Both the position numbers and the translations under genes were made by a program. From contig NC_092289.1 of assembly GCF_036320965.1 (NCBI RefSeq), positions 20,078,278 through 20,142,277 on the forward strand: a stretch of DNA of 64,000 nucleotides, in the 5' to 3' direction. The notes under the pieces are model-generated. The model saw only the letters and a list, made by a program, of their open reading frames with translations. It did no database searches and was not told the DNA's origin. How positions within the stretch are numbered: the first letter of the stretch is position 1; the number at the start of each line of letters is the position of its first letter. The DNA comes from Panulirus ornatus (taxonomy: Eukaryota > Arthropoda > Malacostraca > Decapoda > Palinuridae). This document shows positions 1 to 12,851 of the stretch, piece by piece.

Positions 1-127
1 AGTTGAGGAGGGGGGAGGGGAAGGTTGTGGCAGGAGGTGGGGGGGAGGGGAGATGATTCAGTCCATAGTAAACCAGTCATAAATGTTGGGAGGCAATATC
101 CTGGCTGGTTCGCAACGTTCAAGAGAC

Positions 128-330
128 GTCTGGACCAATCGGAGGACTCGGGATTGTGATGCTGACCAAACTGGGGCCCAGGACGTGTATTTCTGACCAA
201 TCAGGGAGCCTCGAACTGTGGTTTTGACCAATCAGGGAGCCTCGAACTGTGGTTTTGACCAATCAGGGAGCCTCGAACCGTGGTTCTGACCAATCAAGGG
301 CCACGGTCTGTAGTTTTGGCCAATCAGAAG
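128..330. repeat. 31-bp tandem repeat carrying CCAAT motifs
   Basis: Seven tandem copies of a unit containing GACCAATCAGGGAGCC and a GGTTTT-like segment. CCAAT (CCAAA in copy 2) starts at 135, 166, 197, 228, 259, 290 and 320, so the spacing is 31 bp, with 30 at the last step. The middle copies are nearly identical and the outer ones are diverged, the usual pattern of a minisatellite homogenised at its centre. CCAAT is the NF-Y recognition core, but nothing else shows promoter function. Confidence 0.9.
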
Positions 331-840
331 GCGGGATGTGCAGTTTTGTCTCGACGCCTGACAACCACTGACCCGCGCCTAACCACTGACCCGTTTTCAG
401 AACCCGAGGACCACTGGTTATATGATGATCAGTGGTAACTGCAAAGAACTGCGGTGGTTTAAGCCTTTCAGTGCGCCGTGGGCTTATGACACAGCACACC
501 CCACCGGTGTTCCCAGCTCACGACACAGTAAACCCCACCATTGCCATCCCCTTAGACATCCCCTCGACCCCTAACCACCCATAGCATCTTCTATATCTAA
601 CCTTTTTCCGCTTAGCCACTACAGCCGCCATAGCATTTTCCATAGTCACCCTATCTCCTTCCCCCCCTAAGCCACCGATACATCTCCCCTAGACTCTCTT
701 TTTCCCTCCCAAACCACTGTAGCATCTCACCCTATCTCCTCCTCCCTCCCTAGCCACCGTAGCATCTTCCCAAATCAGCGCTGCCCTCCTCACCTAGCCA
801 CCAGAAGAGTCTCCTTCTTGTCAGCCCCTTCCCCTGACCC
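331..840. repeat. Degenerate pyrimidine-rich repeats
   Basis: From about 560 to 800 there are imperfect repetitions of a segment like TAGCCACCGTAGCATCTTCC followed by CCCTATCTCC, at irregular spacing of roughly 40-50 bp. This is best read as an old, decayed minisatellite. The stretch at 331-560 has a short CCACTGACCCG duplication and nothing else recognisable. A 12-nt C run sits at 841-852. Confidence 0.5.
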
Positions 841-993
841 CCCCCCCCCCCCTCCTCCATAGCCACCCCTCCAGCCACCTCAGGCCTCCCTGGCCGCCTC
901 CTTCACCTGGATATAGAACCGTTGACCCCGGTCCAAAGGTACCATTGTAGGTACAGAAGGCGCCCGTCGCTTCTGTGGAGAGACCTTTTGATC

Positions 994-997
<4 letters not shown>

Positions 998-1082
<85 letters not shown>

Positions 1083-1130
1083 TTGCGGAGGGAGGGACAA
1101 ATAGGATGGGAAAGAGAGAGAGAGAGAGAG
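998..1130. repeat. (GA)n microsatellite
   Basis: A near-perfect GA array of about 80 bp (998-1077) is followed after about 35 bp by a second short GA run at 1112-1130. The repeat is stop-free in several frames and produces spurious Arg-Glu and Ser-Leu open frames on the two strands. Confidence 0.97.
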
Positions 1131-1889
1131 GCGTGTTTTGAAGGGGACGTGGGATAGAGAGGATTGCTCGTAAGAGGATTTCCACGACGGAGAGGATCTG
1201 GTATTTCTGTTGTGTGAGTAAGGCGAATAAAGAAGGACAAACGGGTGTGAAGGAGGCTCACGCCTCATGTCTGCGGGTGTATTGTTGGTGGGCGGCCGGC
1301 CCTGGGGAGGGGTGTGGTGGGTGATCGTGGGCGTTAGGCTGCGGCGCAGTGGGCTGGTGGTGGGTCTGATTTGTAGTGTCTACGTCTGGTGTGGGCGTGT
1401 CGTGAGGACGTGTGGTAAGGGCGTGTAGTGACGGCGTATGGCGTGGGCGTTGTTTTGTGGGTGTGTAATGAGGGGTGTCCCTCTCGTTTAACCCCACAGT
1501 CAGCTGTTTTCCCCCCTCCCGTTCCTCCCTCCCTCCTTCCCTCGTGGCAACCCGGGTCATGACCCCGTTACCTCTGGATTCTACAGGTGAATTGCTACTC
1601 AGTGCGCGTCGTCGCCTCCACGAGCGTCCCCTCCTGTGGCCTGACGTGGTCTGCAGCCACCACTTTGCTCTCTGATGTTGTAGGATGATATGGTGGGGAG
1701 GGATGTGTGAGGGAGGAGGTGCAAGGTTAACGTGCGTCTGTCTGTCTCTTCTGCCCGTCTGTTTACTTTTTTTCTGTCTATCTGTCTGTCTGTCTGTCTT
1801 TCTGCCTGTCGTTTATTCTGCCTCGCCAGGAATGGGACCTCGTGAGCCGGGCGTCTCGATCGCTGAGGATCTGTCATTTTTCTGTATGG

Positions 1890-1890
<1 letters not shown>
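1131..1890. other. Anonymous sequence with short simple repeats
   Basis: No recognisable gene. The stretch contains a GTG-rich segment (1265-1470) with repeated GTGGGCGTG-like words and a run of TGTC tetranucleotides (1738-1812). Open frames here have no domain I recognise. Confidence 0.6.
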
Positions 1891-1891
<1 letters not shown>

Positions 1892-1939
<48 letters not shown>

Positions 1940-1945
1940 CGCGCT
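1892..1945. repeat. Compound (TG)n(CG)n microsatellite
   Basis: About 38 bp of TG is followed directly by about 14 bp of alternating CG. Both are alternating purine-pyrimidine tracts, the class able to adopt left-handed Z-DNA. Confidence 0.95.
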
Positions 1946-2842
1946 CTCCTGGTGGTTCGTTGTGTCCCCAGTTTGTTTGTGTATGTGCGTCTCTGTGATG
2001 GCTGTGTTGTATGTGTTTGCACGTCGTCCAGCTCCGGGTGTCTGTGCAGGAGCGGGCCTGGCCTTTCCCCTCCCTCCTCCCTCCTCCCTTTCGGTTGTAA
2101 TTTGTCAATATATTTTTAAGGGATTGGAAGCCGTTGGCCATGACTCTGCTGACCTTTCCGACGTTGAGCGCCGCGGGGGAGCCGGCCGCCCCGTAGTCCG
2201 GGACAAGACATTCCTTCTTCTACCCACGGGAAAAACTGGAGCCCCGGAATTTTGGGAAGAAGAAAATGATATATAGACGAATGGAGGAGGATAGGAATGG
2301 GTGATTATACGAACGCATGAATAGTATGGTTGTAAGTGAAACCACTCATTGCATGGCTGATGACCCCGTAAAAGTCTCTTGTAAACGATAATGTGTTTTC
2401 TCTCTGGCGGGGAATTTTGTGAACAGCAGCACACCCGTTTTCTCCCGAACTGGAGGAGGTATGATGTGTCCTCTCCGGACGGTCTCACCGTCCAGGTTTG
2501 CCTCGCCTGCCGACCACCGGGTCCTTGTGCCATATCCTGCAATCATATCTGGAACGAGTGCAACTCTCCTTTAATATTTCATCCTCCCCTTTTTTTTTTT
2601 TCCCTCTCATTCTCTCTCTCTCTCTTTGGGGAGGTAAGGCGACTGGTCATGTTACTCTGGGGTGTGGGTTAATTGTTTCTTTCCTTTATTGGGTTGGTTG
2701 CGAGAGTGAAAGGTTCGCTTTGAAGTTTGTGTCTCCTTCTTAAGTTAATAGTTTTTCGGGGAAAATATCAAGAATGTCACACAGTTTTCAGCGGACGTGT
2801 CAAAGATGTCATATTCCAAAACGGAGATGTGGTCTGTTTGTC

Positions 2843-4199
<1,357 letters not shown>

Positions 4200-4330
4200 T
4201 GTAAAGCAGTGGTCCTCCTGTGGGACAGTGGTCCACCTCTCGCACAGTGGTCCACCTCTCGCACAGCGGTCCACCTAGAGTGCAGTGGTGGTCCACCTGT
4301 AGTGCAGTGGCCCACCTGTGGCCACCTGGC
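4200..4330. repeat. Short degenerate tandem repeat
   Basis: Five to six imperfect copies of a unit of about 20 bp resembling CAGTGGTCCACCTCTCG. The copies differ by substitutions and small indels. Confidence 0.75.
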
Positions 4331-5584
4331 ACCGAGCCACAAAGATGGAGGAGAGTTCATGCAAGAATAATGCCATCTTAAATCACTTTTCCTCGACTGT
4401 TCCTATTTGTGGTTTAAGATTGTTATACAGTCAAACATTTTGACACGAAGTGTTTTGGCAGTGCAACGCATGTCACGCCCCGATTGCGGTACAGAAATAA
4501 GATATAGATTTTCAGAAGCAGAGGGACAGATATAGAAATGATAGACAGTGATAGACGATGGACTGACGCCACTTCAGAAGTGCTTGAGCCGGATCGTTTC
4601 AGTCTCTTTTAACTCCCACATCTGTAGTGGACTTTGACCCCGTGACACAGACATGTTCCTATGTGCTTCTGACCTACGGTTTGGCACAGACTTCCTCGTG
4701 CAATGTAGTAAAATGAAATTCCGGAAACAAGGCCCCATGTGTGTATTATACATCTGCAATTTCAGGCAAAAAAAAAAAAAGGTTTCCCGTAATTAATTTA
4801 TTTTCAGTTATAACCGCTCACCCAGGACCCCTTTTACCGGACTCCTTGCTGGGTCAAGGCTGCGCTATAATCAGTAGCAGGGAAATGATGGACTCATACT
4901 CTATGCTCCCCTTTTCATCCATTGGCGGTGATGCAACCTCGCTCAAGTGACTTCCTTTTTTTTATTGTAAATTATCATTGCTAAGAACTGACTCCCAAAT
5001 GTAATCATTGAATTGAATTACTTTAGAATTGTGTGTAATCATTACAATGAATTACTTTAGAATTGTGAGGCCAAAGTAACTTTTAGACACGAGAGATGAA
5101 GCAAACCGTAGGTTGGAGAAGCGGAATAATATATCGATAGCTGTCGCACCCAACTGGGGCGATCACGGTGAATTTATCAGAGAGGATCCTTCCCTCCCCC
5201 ATCGATACCCCCACCACCACGTCATGAATACATCGGACTGGGGGAAAAAAATAATTTATCGCCCAAGTCCTTCGTGGCGTTCCGACCCAACAACAACAAC
5301 AACCACAACAACCGCCAACATCATCATGATAGGAAAAAAAAAAAAAAAGACCTGTTCGTTTTCGAAGAAGTTGTCTGTCTTGAAGGGTTGTGGTCGGCCT
5401 GAGGCCGGCGTGTCTGTTGTGGATCGATCGCTTTCGTGGATGAGGTCGTGAGCCGTCAGTTCGTGACGTGGGCAGCCTGCCCTAGCAGGCTGGTTGGTGT
5501 GGACTTGAGAGAACAGGTGAGAGTGTACGGGGGGTTGATGGATGCTGAAGCAGTTTACTCCGACAGAACGTGTGGTGAGAAAGA
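4331..5584. other. Anonymous AT-richer sequence
   Basis: No gene recognised. There is an A run near 4769, a short direct repeat containing GAATTACTTTAGAATTGTG (about 5017-5067), an ACA/ACC-rich patch (5290-5320) and an A run (5333-5348). Open frames here match nothing I know. Confidence 0.5.
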
Positions 5585-5589
5585 GACTC

Positions 5590-7815
5590 TGGTTTACCGC
5601 GATGGTTGGGGTGTTTGGTATACCTTTCAACAGATGGGTTTTTTTTTGGTATACCTTGCAACAGACGGGGGTTTTGGTTTACCTTGCAACTGACGGGGTG
5701 TTGGTATACCTTGCAACAGACAGGAGTTTGGTTTACCTTGCAACAGACGGGGTGTTGGTATACCTTGCAACTGACGGGGGTTTTGGTTTACCTTGCAACA
5801 GACGGGGGTGTTGGTATACCTTGCAACTGACGGGGGTTTTGGTTTACCTTGCAACAGACGGGGTGTTGGTATACCTTGCAACAGACAGGGGTTTGGTATA
5901 CCTTGCAACAGACAGGGGTTTGGTATACCTTGCAACAGACAGGGGTTTGGTATACCTTGCAATAGACGGGGGTTTGGTTTACCTTGCAACAGACGGGGTG
6001 TTGGTATACCTTGCAACTGACGGGGGTTTTGGTTTACCTTGCAACAGACGGGGTGTTGGTATACCTTGCAACAGACGGGGGTTTGGTTTACCTTGCAACA
6101 GACGGGGTGTTGGTATACCTTGCAACAGACAGGGGGTTTTGATTTACCTTGCAACAGACGGGGTGTTGGTATACCTTGCAACAGACGGGGGTTTTGGTAT
6201 ACCTTGCAACAGACGGGGGTGTTGGTATACCTTGCAACTGACGGGGGTTTTGGTTTACCTTGCAACAGACGGGGTGTTGGTATACCTTGCAACAGACAGG
6301 GGTTTGGTATACCTTGCAACAGACAGGGGTTTGGTATACCTTTCAACAGATGGGTTTTTTTTTGGTATACCTTGCAACAGACGGGGGTTTTGGTTTACCT
6401 TGCAACTGACGGGGTGTTGGTATACCTTGCAACAGACAGGAGTTTGGTTTACCTTGCAACAGACGGGGTGTTGGTATACCTTGCAACTGACGGGGGTTTT
6501 GGTTTACCTTGCAACAGACGGGGGTGTTGGTATACCTTGCAACTGACGGGGGTTTTGGTTTACCTTGCAACAGACGGGGTGTTGGTATACCTTGCAACAG
6601 ACAGGGGTTTGGTATACCTTGCAACAGACAGGGGTTTGGTATACCTTGCAACAGACAGGGGTTTGGTATACCTTGCAATAGACGGGGGTTTGGTTTACCT
6701 TGCAACAGACGGGGTGTTGGTATACCTTGCAACTGACGGGGGTTTTGGTTTACCTTGCAACAGACGGGGTGTTGGTATACCTTGCAACAGACGGGGGTTT
6801 GGTTTACCTTGCAACAGACGGGGTGTTGGTATACCTTGCAACAGACAGGGGGTTTTGATTTACCTTGCAACAGACGGGGTGTTGGTATACCTTGCAACAG
6901 ACGGGGGTTTTGGTATACCTTGCAACAGACGGGGGTGTTGGTATACCTTGCAACTGACGGGGGTTTTGGTTTACCTTGCAACAGACGGGGTGTTGGTATA
7001 CCTTGCAACAGACAGGGGTTTGGTATACCTTGCAACAGACAGGGGTTTGGTATACCTTTCAACAGATGGGTTTTTTTTTGGTATACCTTGCAACAGACGG
7101 GGGTTTTGGTTTACCTTGCAACTGACGGGGTGTTGGTATACCTTGCAACAGACAGGAGTTTGGTTTACCTTGCAACAGACGGGGTGTTGGTATACCTTGC
7201 AACTGACGGGGGTTTTGGTTTACCTTGCAACAGACGGGGGTGTTGGTATACCTTGCAACTGACGGGGGTTTTGGTTTACCTTGCAACAGACGGGGTGTTG
7301 GTATACCTTGCAACAGACGAGGGGTTTGGTATACCTTGCAACAGACAGGGGTTTGGTATACCTTGCAACAGACAGGGGTTTGGTATACCTTGCAATAGAC
7401 GGGGGTTTGGTTTACCTTGCAACAGACGGGGTGTTGGTATACCTTGCAACTGACGGGGGTTTTGGTTTACCTTGCAACAGACGGGGTGTTGGTATACCTT
7501 GCAACAGACGGGGGTTTGGTTTACCTTGCAACAGACGGGGTGTTGGTATACCTTGCAACAGACAGGGGGTTTTGATTTACCTTGCAACAGACGGGGGTTT
7601 TGGTATACCTTGCAATAGACGGGGGTTTTGGTATACCTTGCAACAGACGGGGGTTTTTGGTATACCTTGCAACAGACGGGGGTTTTGGTATACCTTGCAA
7701 TAGACGGGGGTTTTGGTATACCTTGCAATAGACGGGGGTTTTGGGTATACCTTGCAACAGACGGGGGTTTTGGTATACCTTGCAACTGACGGGGGTTTTG
7801 GTATACCTTGCAACT
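5590..7815. repeat. 27-bp minisatellite with 716-bp higher-order repeat
   Basis: About 80 tandem units of roughly 27 bp, with the shared core ACCTTGCAACAGACGGGG and alternating GGTATACC or GGTTTACC links. Variants are arranged in a fixed order that repeats every 716 bp: the diagnostic variant TTTCAACAGATGGG begins at 5625, 6341 and 7057. Two complete higher-order copies look near-identical, and a third continues to about 7590 with a 1-bp insertion near 7319. After that the array becomes simple 27-bp repeats. The unit lacks stops in several frames on both strands, so open frames of up to 407 residues occur. I interpret them as non-coding because they are open in opposite strands at once and show only the repeat period. 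Such recent duplication can also be an assembly artefact. Confidence 0.95.
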
Positions 7816-8041
7816 ATAGACGGAAGAACGAATCCAAACAAAGCTTCTTGGCTGAAGAGGAATTCAACGTGAGAGACTTGAAGGTTATTTTGAGTCGTTA
7901 TCGTGGCCCGATTGCAATCGGTTGGTGCGATCGGTCACAGGGTTTTTGAGATTTGATCGGACGAACCGATTATGTAACCGGATCCGATTGCCCAACGCTT
8001 ACTTGTTTGATAGAATTAACAGCTGTTTGGCGGATGTGGTT

Positions 8042-8335
8042 TTGTTAGATATAGCTTTAGCTGATATAGCTTAAGCTGATTTAGCTTTAGTTAATATAAC
8101 TCGCTGATATAGCTTTAGTTGACATAGCTTTAGCTGATATAGCTTACCTGATATAGCTTAGTTGATATAGCTTTAGTAGATATAGCTTAGTTGATATAGC
8201 TTTAGTTGATAGAGCTTCAGTAGATATAGCTTCTGTTGATATAACTTTAGTAGATATAGCTTAGTTGATATAATTCAGTTGATATAGCTTTAGCTGATGT
8301 AGCTTTAGCTGATATAGCTTTGGTTTATGTTGCGG
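8042..8335. repeat. Minisatellite built on TTGATATAGCTTTAG
   Basis: About 20 imperfect copies of a 12-15 bp AT-rich unit (TTGATATAGCTTTAG and shorter variants). The variable unit length suggests an old, diverging array. Confidence 0.88.
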
Positions 8336-8483
8336 TAATTTTGCATACAAGAGCAATTTGAGCTGACGTACCTAACAGATGATAAAAGAAAGCTTACTAA
8401 GCTGACAGTGATGACGTAATCTTACTAAGCTGATAAACGATGATGATGATGTAAGCTTAATGAGCTGACGAATGGCGTGTAAA

Positions 8484-8487
<4 letters not shown>

Positions 8488-8558
<71 letters not shown>
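8488..8558. repeat. (TG)n microsatellite
   Basis: About 70 bp of TG with one GA interruption near 8514. Confidence 0.96.
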
Positions 8559-8559
<1 letters not shown>

Positions 8560-8625
8560 TGATAGAAAACTGGGCGTTGTGTATGAGATAATTTGAGATG
8601 TAAAGTTGAACGGCCCGTACCACAG

Positions 8626-8840
8626 AGAACAGTCAAGTCTCCACTGTAGAGATAGTGTCGCAAATAGTTACGTCTTCACTATAAAGATAGTGTCGCAAAT
8701 AGTTATATCTTCACTATAGAGATAGTGTCGCAAATAGTTACGTCTTCACTCTAGAGATAGTGTCGCAAATAGTTACATCTTCACCATAGAGATAGTGTCG
8801 CAAATAGTTACACCTTCACTATAGAGATAGTGTCGCAAAA
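8626..8840. repeat. 35-bp tandem repeat with a built-in hairpin
   Basis: Six copies: GATAGTGTCGC begins at 8651, 8686, 8721, 8756, 8791 and 8826, exactly 35 bp apart. Most units contain CACTAT-AGAG-ATAGTG, an inverted repeat with a 6-bp stem and 4-nt loop spanning the unit junction. Confidence 0.92.
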
Positions 8841-9235
8841 TTAGGTATTTTTCCGCAGCCGTGTGTCGTAAATAGTCGTGTCTTTCCAGTAGAGGTAGAT
8901 TGTTCATCCTGCCTGTGACGCAGCTGATTGAAATTGAAATCACGTCTGTAATTGCAGGCGTAGTACGGCCTTCATACGGGAAATATATGTTGTACATTTC
9001 CTCCGCGCGTACTTAATTTGCATATGACAGGTTTCCTGTATGAACCAGTTGGAATGTGATTTTGCGCTCCCCCTTTTTTTGACTTGTTAATGGATTTTCC
9101 TATTTTTTAGAAATAAAGTTTTAATGAAAGTTGGTACTGAGTAATCATTTTCTAACCCGTGTGTTTTTTTTCTTCTTTTTCTCATAGGTATGGAGTTCCG
9201 TGGTCTTTCTGGTCGATCGCTTGTGTGTTTCACGC

Positions 9236-9668
9236 TCACAAGGTAAGTGGTTGCCATAGGTTAAGTGGTCGTGGACAGGTAAGTGGTCGTTCCAAGGTAA
9301 GTGGTCATTATAGGTTAAGTGGTCATAGACGGGTGAGTGGACAAGTGATTTTCTCATGGTCATTGGTCGTTACTATGATAAGCGGTCGTCCCAAGGGAAG
9401 TGGTCGTCCGAGGGAAGTGGTCGTTGCCAGGTTAGTAGTTGTCCCGGGGTAAGTGTTCGTTTCTGGGCGAGTGGTCGTCCCAAGGTAAGTGGTCGTGCCA
9501 CTGTAAGTGGTCTTCTCAAGGTAAGTGGTCGTGCCACGGTAAGTGGTCTTCTCAAGGTAAGTGGTCGTGCCACGGTAAGTGGTCTTCTCAAGGTAAGTGG
9601 TCGTGGCCACGGTAAGTGGTCTTCTCAAGGTAAGTGGTCGTGCCACGGTAAGTGGTCATCCTAGGTAG
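9236..9668. repeat. 18-bp minisatellite with GGTAAGT in most units
   Basis: More than 20 units of about 18 bp of the form GGTAAGTGGTCGTGCCAC, alternating in the second half with GGTAAGTGGTCTTCTCAA to give a 36-bp period. Because 18 is a multiple of three the array stays open in some frames, but the translations are purely periodic. GGTAAGT matches the metazoan 5' splice-site consensus. Confidence 0.92.
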
Positions 9669-11001
9669 TCGTCTGAATGTATTTGGTCGCTTCTCCTTGT
9701 TCCCCCCTCGAAGTAACTCGGTGCACGTCACTTTCTATCTTATTTAAGGAGAGTGAGTGGAGCCCCGTCGCTCTCCCTCCCTCCCTCCCTCCGTAGGTTG
9801 AGAGTCATCTCCCCCTTCCTTCCTTCCCTCCCTCCCTGGATGGGTAGCCTCGCCTCCCTCTCCCCCACCCCAGGCGGGACCTGCCCTGCCTGCTGACAGC
9901 TGCGTCTCACCTTACCCAACACACACTGGGTAAACAGCAATAATTGTAGCGGCTGGCAACCTTCACGGGTTTTTTTCCCTCCTCCATTCCCCATTTGCGT
10001 GGAGGGGCCCCGCAGGAGAGGGAAGGGAGAGGTTAGGGTGAGGGGAGAGAGGAGAGCGGGTCCTGGGAAGGTGGCAGGTGACGCCCCTACTCGACTTACA
10101 GACACCACTCTCCTGGTCATATTTATACCCTCGCCTCCCCAGTCCTCACCCTCCTGGTGTCCACTGGCGGGCGTTCTGGTAGTCCTCTCCTCTCGCCCTG
10201 TCCCGTCCTCCCTATCCCTCTATCCCCCCAACTCCTGCACCTAGTGCACCCTCGGCTCTGCCCTCCCTCCTCCCTTCCTTTCCCACTCCCTTCCCTTCCT
10301 TCCCCCCGTCCCAGCGGCACCTCCCACCCCATGTTCATCATTTTCCCCCTCATCCCATCACTCCATCATCCCCTTCCCGCCTCACCAGGACCTCCAGCAA
10401 GATCGTGTCTGTTGCGAACCCGAGACTCCTCATCCTGCCACCACCCACTTGCAGCCAACCCTCCTCACGCCCCTGATGAGATCCCCAGCAGTACTCTCCT
10501 CCTAGACAGAAACCCAGCGAGGTACCCCAAGAGAAAGACTTCCAAACCCAGGTGGACCCCCCAGCTCTTTCTCTCCCCCGCTCACACCCATCCACCCACC
10601 CTTCGTCCCCAGATGAGACCCAAGCAGTGGTCTACATCCCCGGAACGAAACCGTATCCCCAGGAGATTATTATTCTTTCTTTTTTGCCTCCTACACTGAA
10701 AACTAGCGTTATCTAGCAGGAGGAGAGAGAGAGGCCTAGGTCAGGGACCTCTAGAATTTTCATCCCCCAGTCAACTGTGTTGTCTGTATTGCCTACCAGC
10801 AGTGGGTCCTTTCTACAGTGGGCTCTGGAGAGTGCCAGCTGCCACTGTTGTCAATTACTGGGGGTCGTGGGAGGGGGAGAGAAGGGGGAAGGGAAGGGCG
10901 CTTGCCGGAGATGGCCTTTACTGAGCATCAGTAAACACAGGGGGAGCCTCTCCCCCAGGCCGTATACCTCAGCAAATACAACAACATCCAGTATTTCACT
11001 G

Positions 11002-11002
<1 letters not shown>
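9669..11002. other. C/T-rich anonymous sequence
   Basis: Polypyrimidine-rich in long stretches (9770-9850 and 10120-10360), with scattered CCTCCCTCC words. The 180-residue plus-strand open frame (from about 10157) is Pro/Ser-rich, as expected from C/T-rich DNA, and has no domain I recognise. Confidence 0.5.

Positions 11003-11003
<1 letters not shown>

Positions 11004-11060
<57 letters not shown>
11004..11060. repeat. (CA)n microsatellite
   Basis: About 57 bp of CA dinucleotides. Confidence 0.97.
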
Positions 11061-11232
11061 TATGCAGCTGAACTGCACATTGGACCCCTTTGACATGCTC
11101 CTAATTAAAGGAGTTTGCTCAGAAATGCGAGGAAGTTTTGACATTGGCTATGACAGCTGCCGGCTGTAAAGTGTCGCGCGGAAAGATGGAAACCTGGCGA
11201 GGTTTCTACTTAACAGGTAACGGTTATCGGCA

Positions 11233-11354
11233 GGTGTGTGTGTGTGTGTGTGTGTGTGATGTAGGAGAGGCTGGTGGAAAACTTCGGGTTTCTGCTTCAC
11301 TGAACCGGCTGGTGTGTGTGTGTGTGTGTGTGTGTGTGGGGGGGGGGGGGGGGT
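11233..11354. repeat. Two (TG)n tracts and a G run
   Basis: TG runs at about 11233-11258 and 11311-11337. The second is followed immediately by about 16 consecutive G at 11338-11353. The sequences before the two TG runs (GGTTATCGGCAGG and GAACCGGCTGG) are only loosely similar. Confidence 0.93.
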
Positions 11355-11400
11355 GGCATGGTGGGGTAAGAACGGTGAAGTACATGTGAAGGACGGATGG

Positions 11401-11610
11401 CAGGAGACCTGATGGTCCACGACGCGGTCATCTGCTGGAGGACAGTACGTGGGAAGGACAGATAACAGGAGACCTGATGGTCCACGACGCGGTCATCTGC
11501 TGGAGGACAGTACGTGGGAAGGACAGATAACAGGAGACCTGATGGTCCACGACGCGGTCATCTCCCCGCTGTGCTCCAACTGTAGAAACAGGAAGGTAGA
11601 GCAGAAGGCA
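11401..11610. repeat. 65-bp tandem repeat and flank, member of a dispersed repeat
   Basis: CAGGAGACCTGATGGTCCAC begins at 11401, 11466 and 11531, so the unit is 65 bp and appears near-identical between copies. A diverged single copy lies at 20771-20925. Similarity resumes beyond the unit (GAAGGTAGAGCAGAAGGCA here against ATAGTGGAGCAGAAGGCA there), so the 65-bp unit seems to be an internal duplication of a longer dispersed element. No coding function recognised. Confidence 0.85.
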
Positions 11611-11831
11611 CCCACCTCACCCACCCCGCCCTCCGGCTCAAATATCGACAGAGAGGAGAGAGTAAAAAAAAGAAAACAAAAAGGAAGAAAGAGAGACTAT
11701 GTAGTATATGATGGCATATACTACCACGGATATTTTACAGGAAAGTGTGAACGGGAAAAACCTGTCCCTTCCGCTTTAACAAACAGCTGCACTTGCGGGG
11801 GGGGGGGTCGTTGTTGGGCTGCAATATCGTC

Positions 11832-12237
11832 ATGACAGAGGGTCGTTTCGTCCTCCGCGAGGGTTAGCACCGTCGTTGCTCAAGGGTCGTATCGTCACGG
11901 TGAAGGGTCGCATCGTGATGTAGCAGGGTCGCGCCGTGCTCGGGAGGGGAGGGAGGGGTCGTGTTATCGTGCTCTGGGATGACACCGTCTTTCTCAACGG
12001 TCCCCGAAACATATCGTTCAAAGGCGGCTCCGTCGTCGTGTGGCCCAGGGGGTCGTACCCAAGGGGACGTATCGTCGTGCCCAAGGGTCGTACCGTCGTG
12101 CCCAAGGGACGTACCGTCATGCCTAAAGGTCGTACCGTCGTGTCCAAGGGTCGCACCGTCGTGCCCATGGGTCGTACCGTCATGCCCAAGGGTCGTACCG
12201 TCGTGTCCAAGGGTCGTGCCGTCGTGCTGAAGTGTAA
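11832..12237 (+). repeat. 21-bp GTCGTACC family, locus 1
   Basis: About 18 copies of a unit of roughly 21 bp (AAGGGTCGTACCGTCGTGCC), degenerate at the left and regular from about 12050 to 12235. All are in forward orientation. The periodic open frames on both strands follow from a unit length that is a multiple of three. An A run of 11 follows the array. Confidence 0.93.
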
Positions 12238-12850
12238 CAGAGAAGGAGAGAGGAGATAAAAAAAAAAAAGAAGCCATTTTTACACATAGATCTCCCACAT
12301 CAGCACATACACGCACCCCATGAAGCAACGTTGGTGTGCTAACCCTTTCAGTATCATGTAACAGATTATGCAAATTAAGCTCAACGGTAGTTAACAGGCG
12401 TATTACGTCAGCACGTCGTGTTGCGTACGTTACGTACACGACGCCGGGATGCGAACGATAGTAAATCGGTTTTTGGACAAGGGCGTAATGGGGAAATACT
12501 GCATGGTTTAAGGATCGCGTTCGTATTCAAGTATTAATTGTTAGCAGCAGGCTCGTTTTTTTTTTCTTTTTTTTTAACCGCTTGGCATTTTCTATTGAGG
12601 CTTTTTTTTCGGCAAATATTTCTTTTTTTTTTTTTTAGTGGTCCTTTTTGACTACTCATTATTTTCTTGTTGTTGTTGTTGATGTTTTTGTACACTAAAT
12701 GCAGTCTCTGTGTTGTATTTCCCATTTTTTTTGTACATGTTAGAAAATGATAGATTTGATTGAAATATTGGATGTTGCTACGTAATGAGTTGATTTTTTA
12801 ATAAACACAAATAACTATTAGTAAATGATTGACCTGAGTTGAACCGTAAG
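12238..12850. other. AT-rich spacer between two 21-bp arrays
   Basis: Anonymous sequence with several T runs (12558-12575, 12602-12638) and a TTG run (12668-12682). No gene or element recognised. Confidence 0.5.
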
Positions 12851-12851
12851 G

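Noticed and set aside
5542..7262. Open frames of 334 and 407 residues on the plus strand, with 239-residue frames on the minus strand
   Set aside because: They are translations of the 27-bp minisatellite. Both strands are open together, the sequence is only periodic, and the frame extends exactly as far as the repeat.
11832..12439. Periodic open frames on both strands over the 21-bp array (e.g. His-Asp-Gly-Thr-Thr repeats)
   Set aside because: The unit length is a multiple of three, so frames stay open automatically. The same unit appears at other loci with broken frames.
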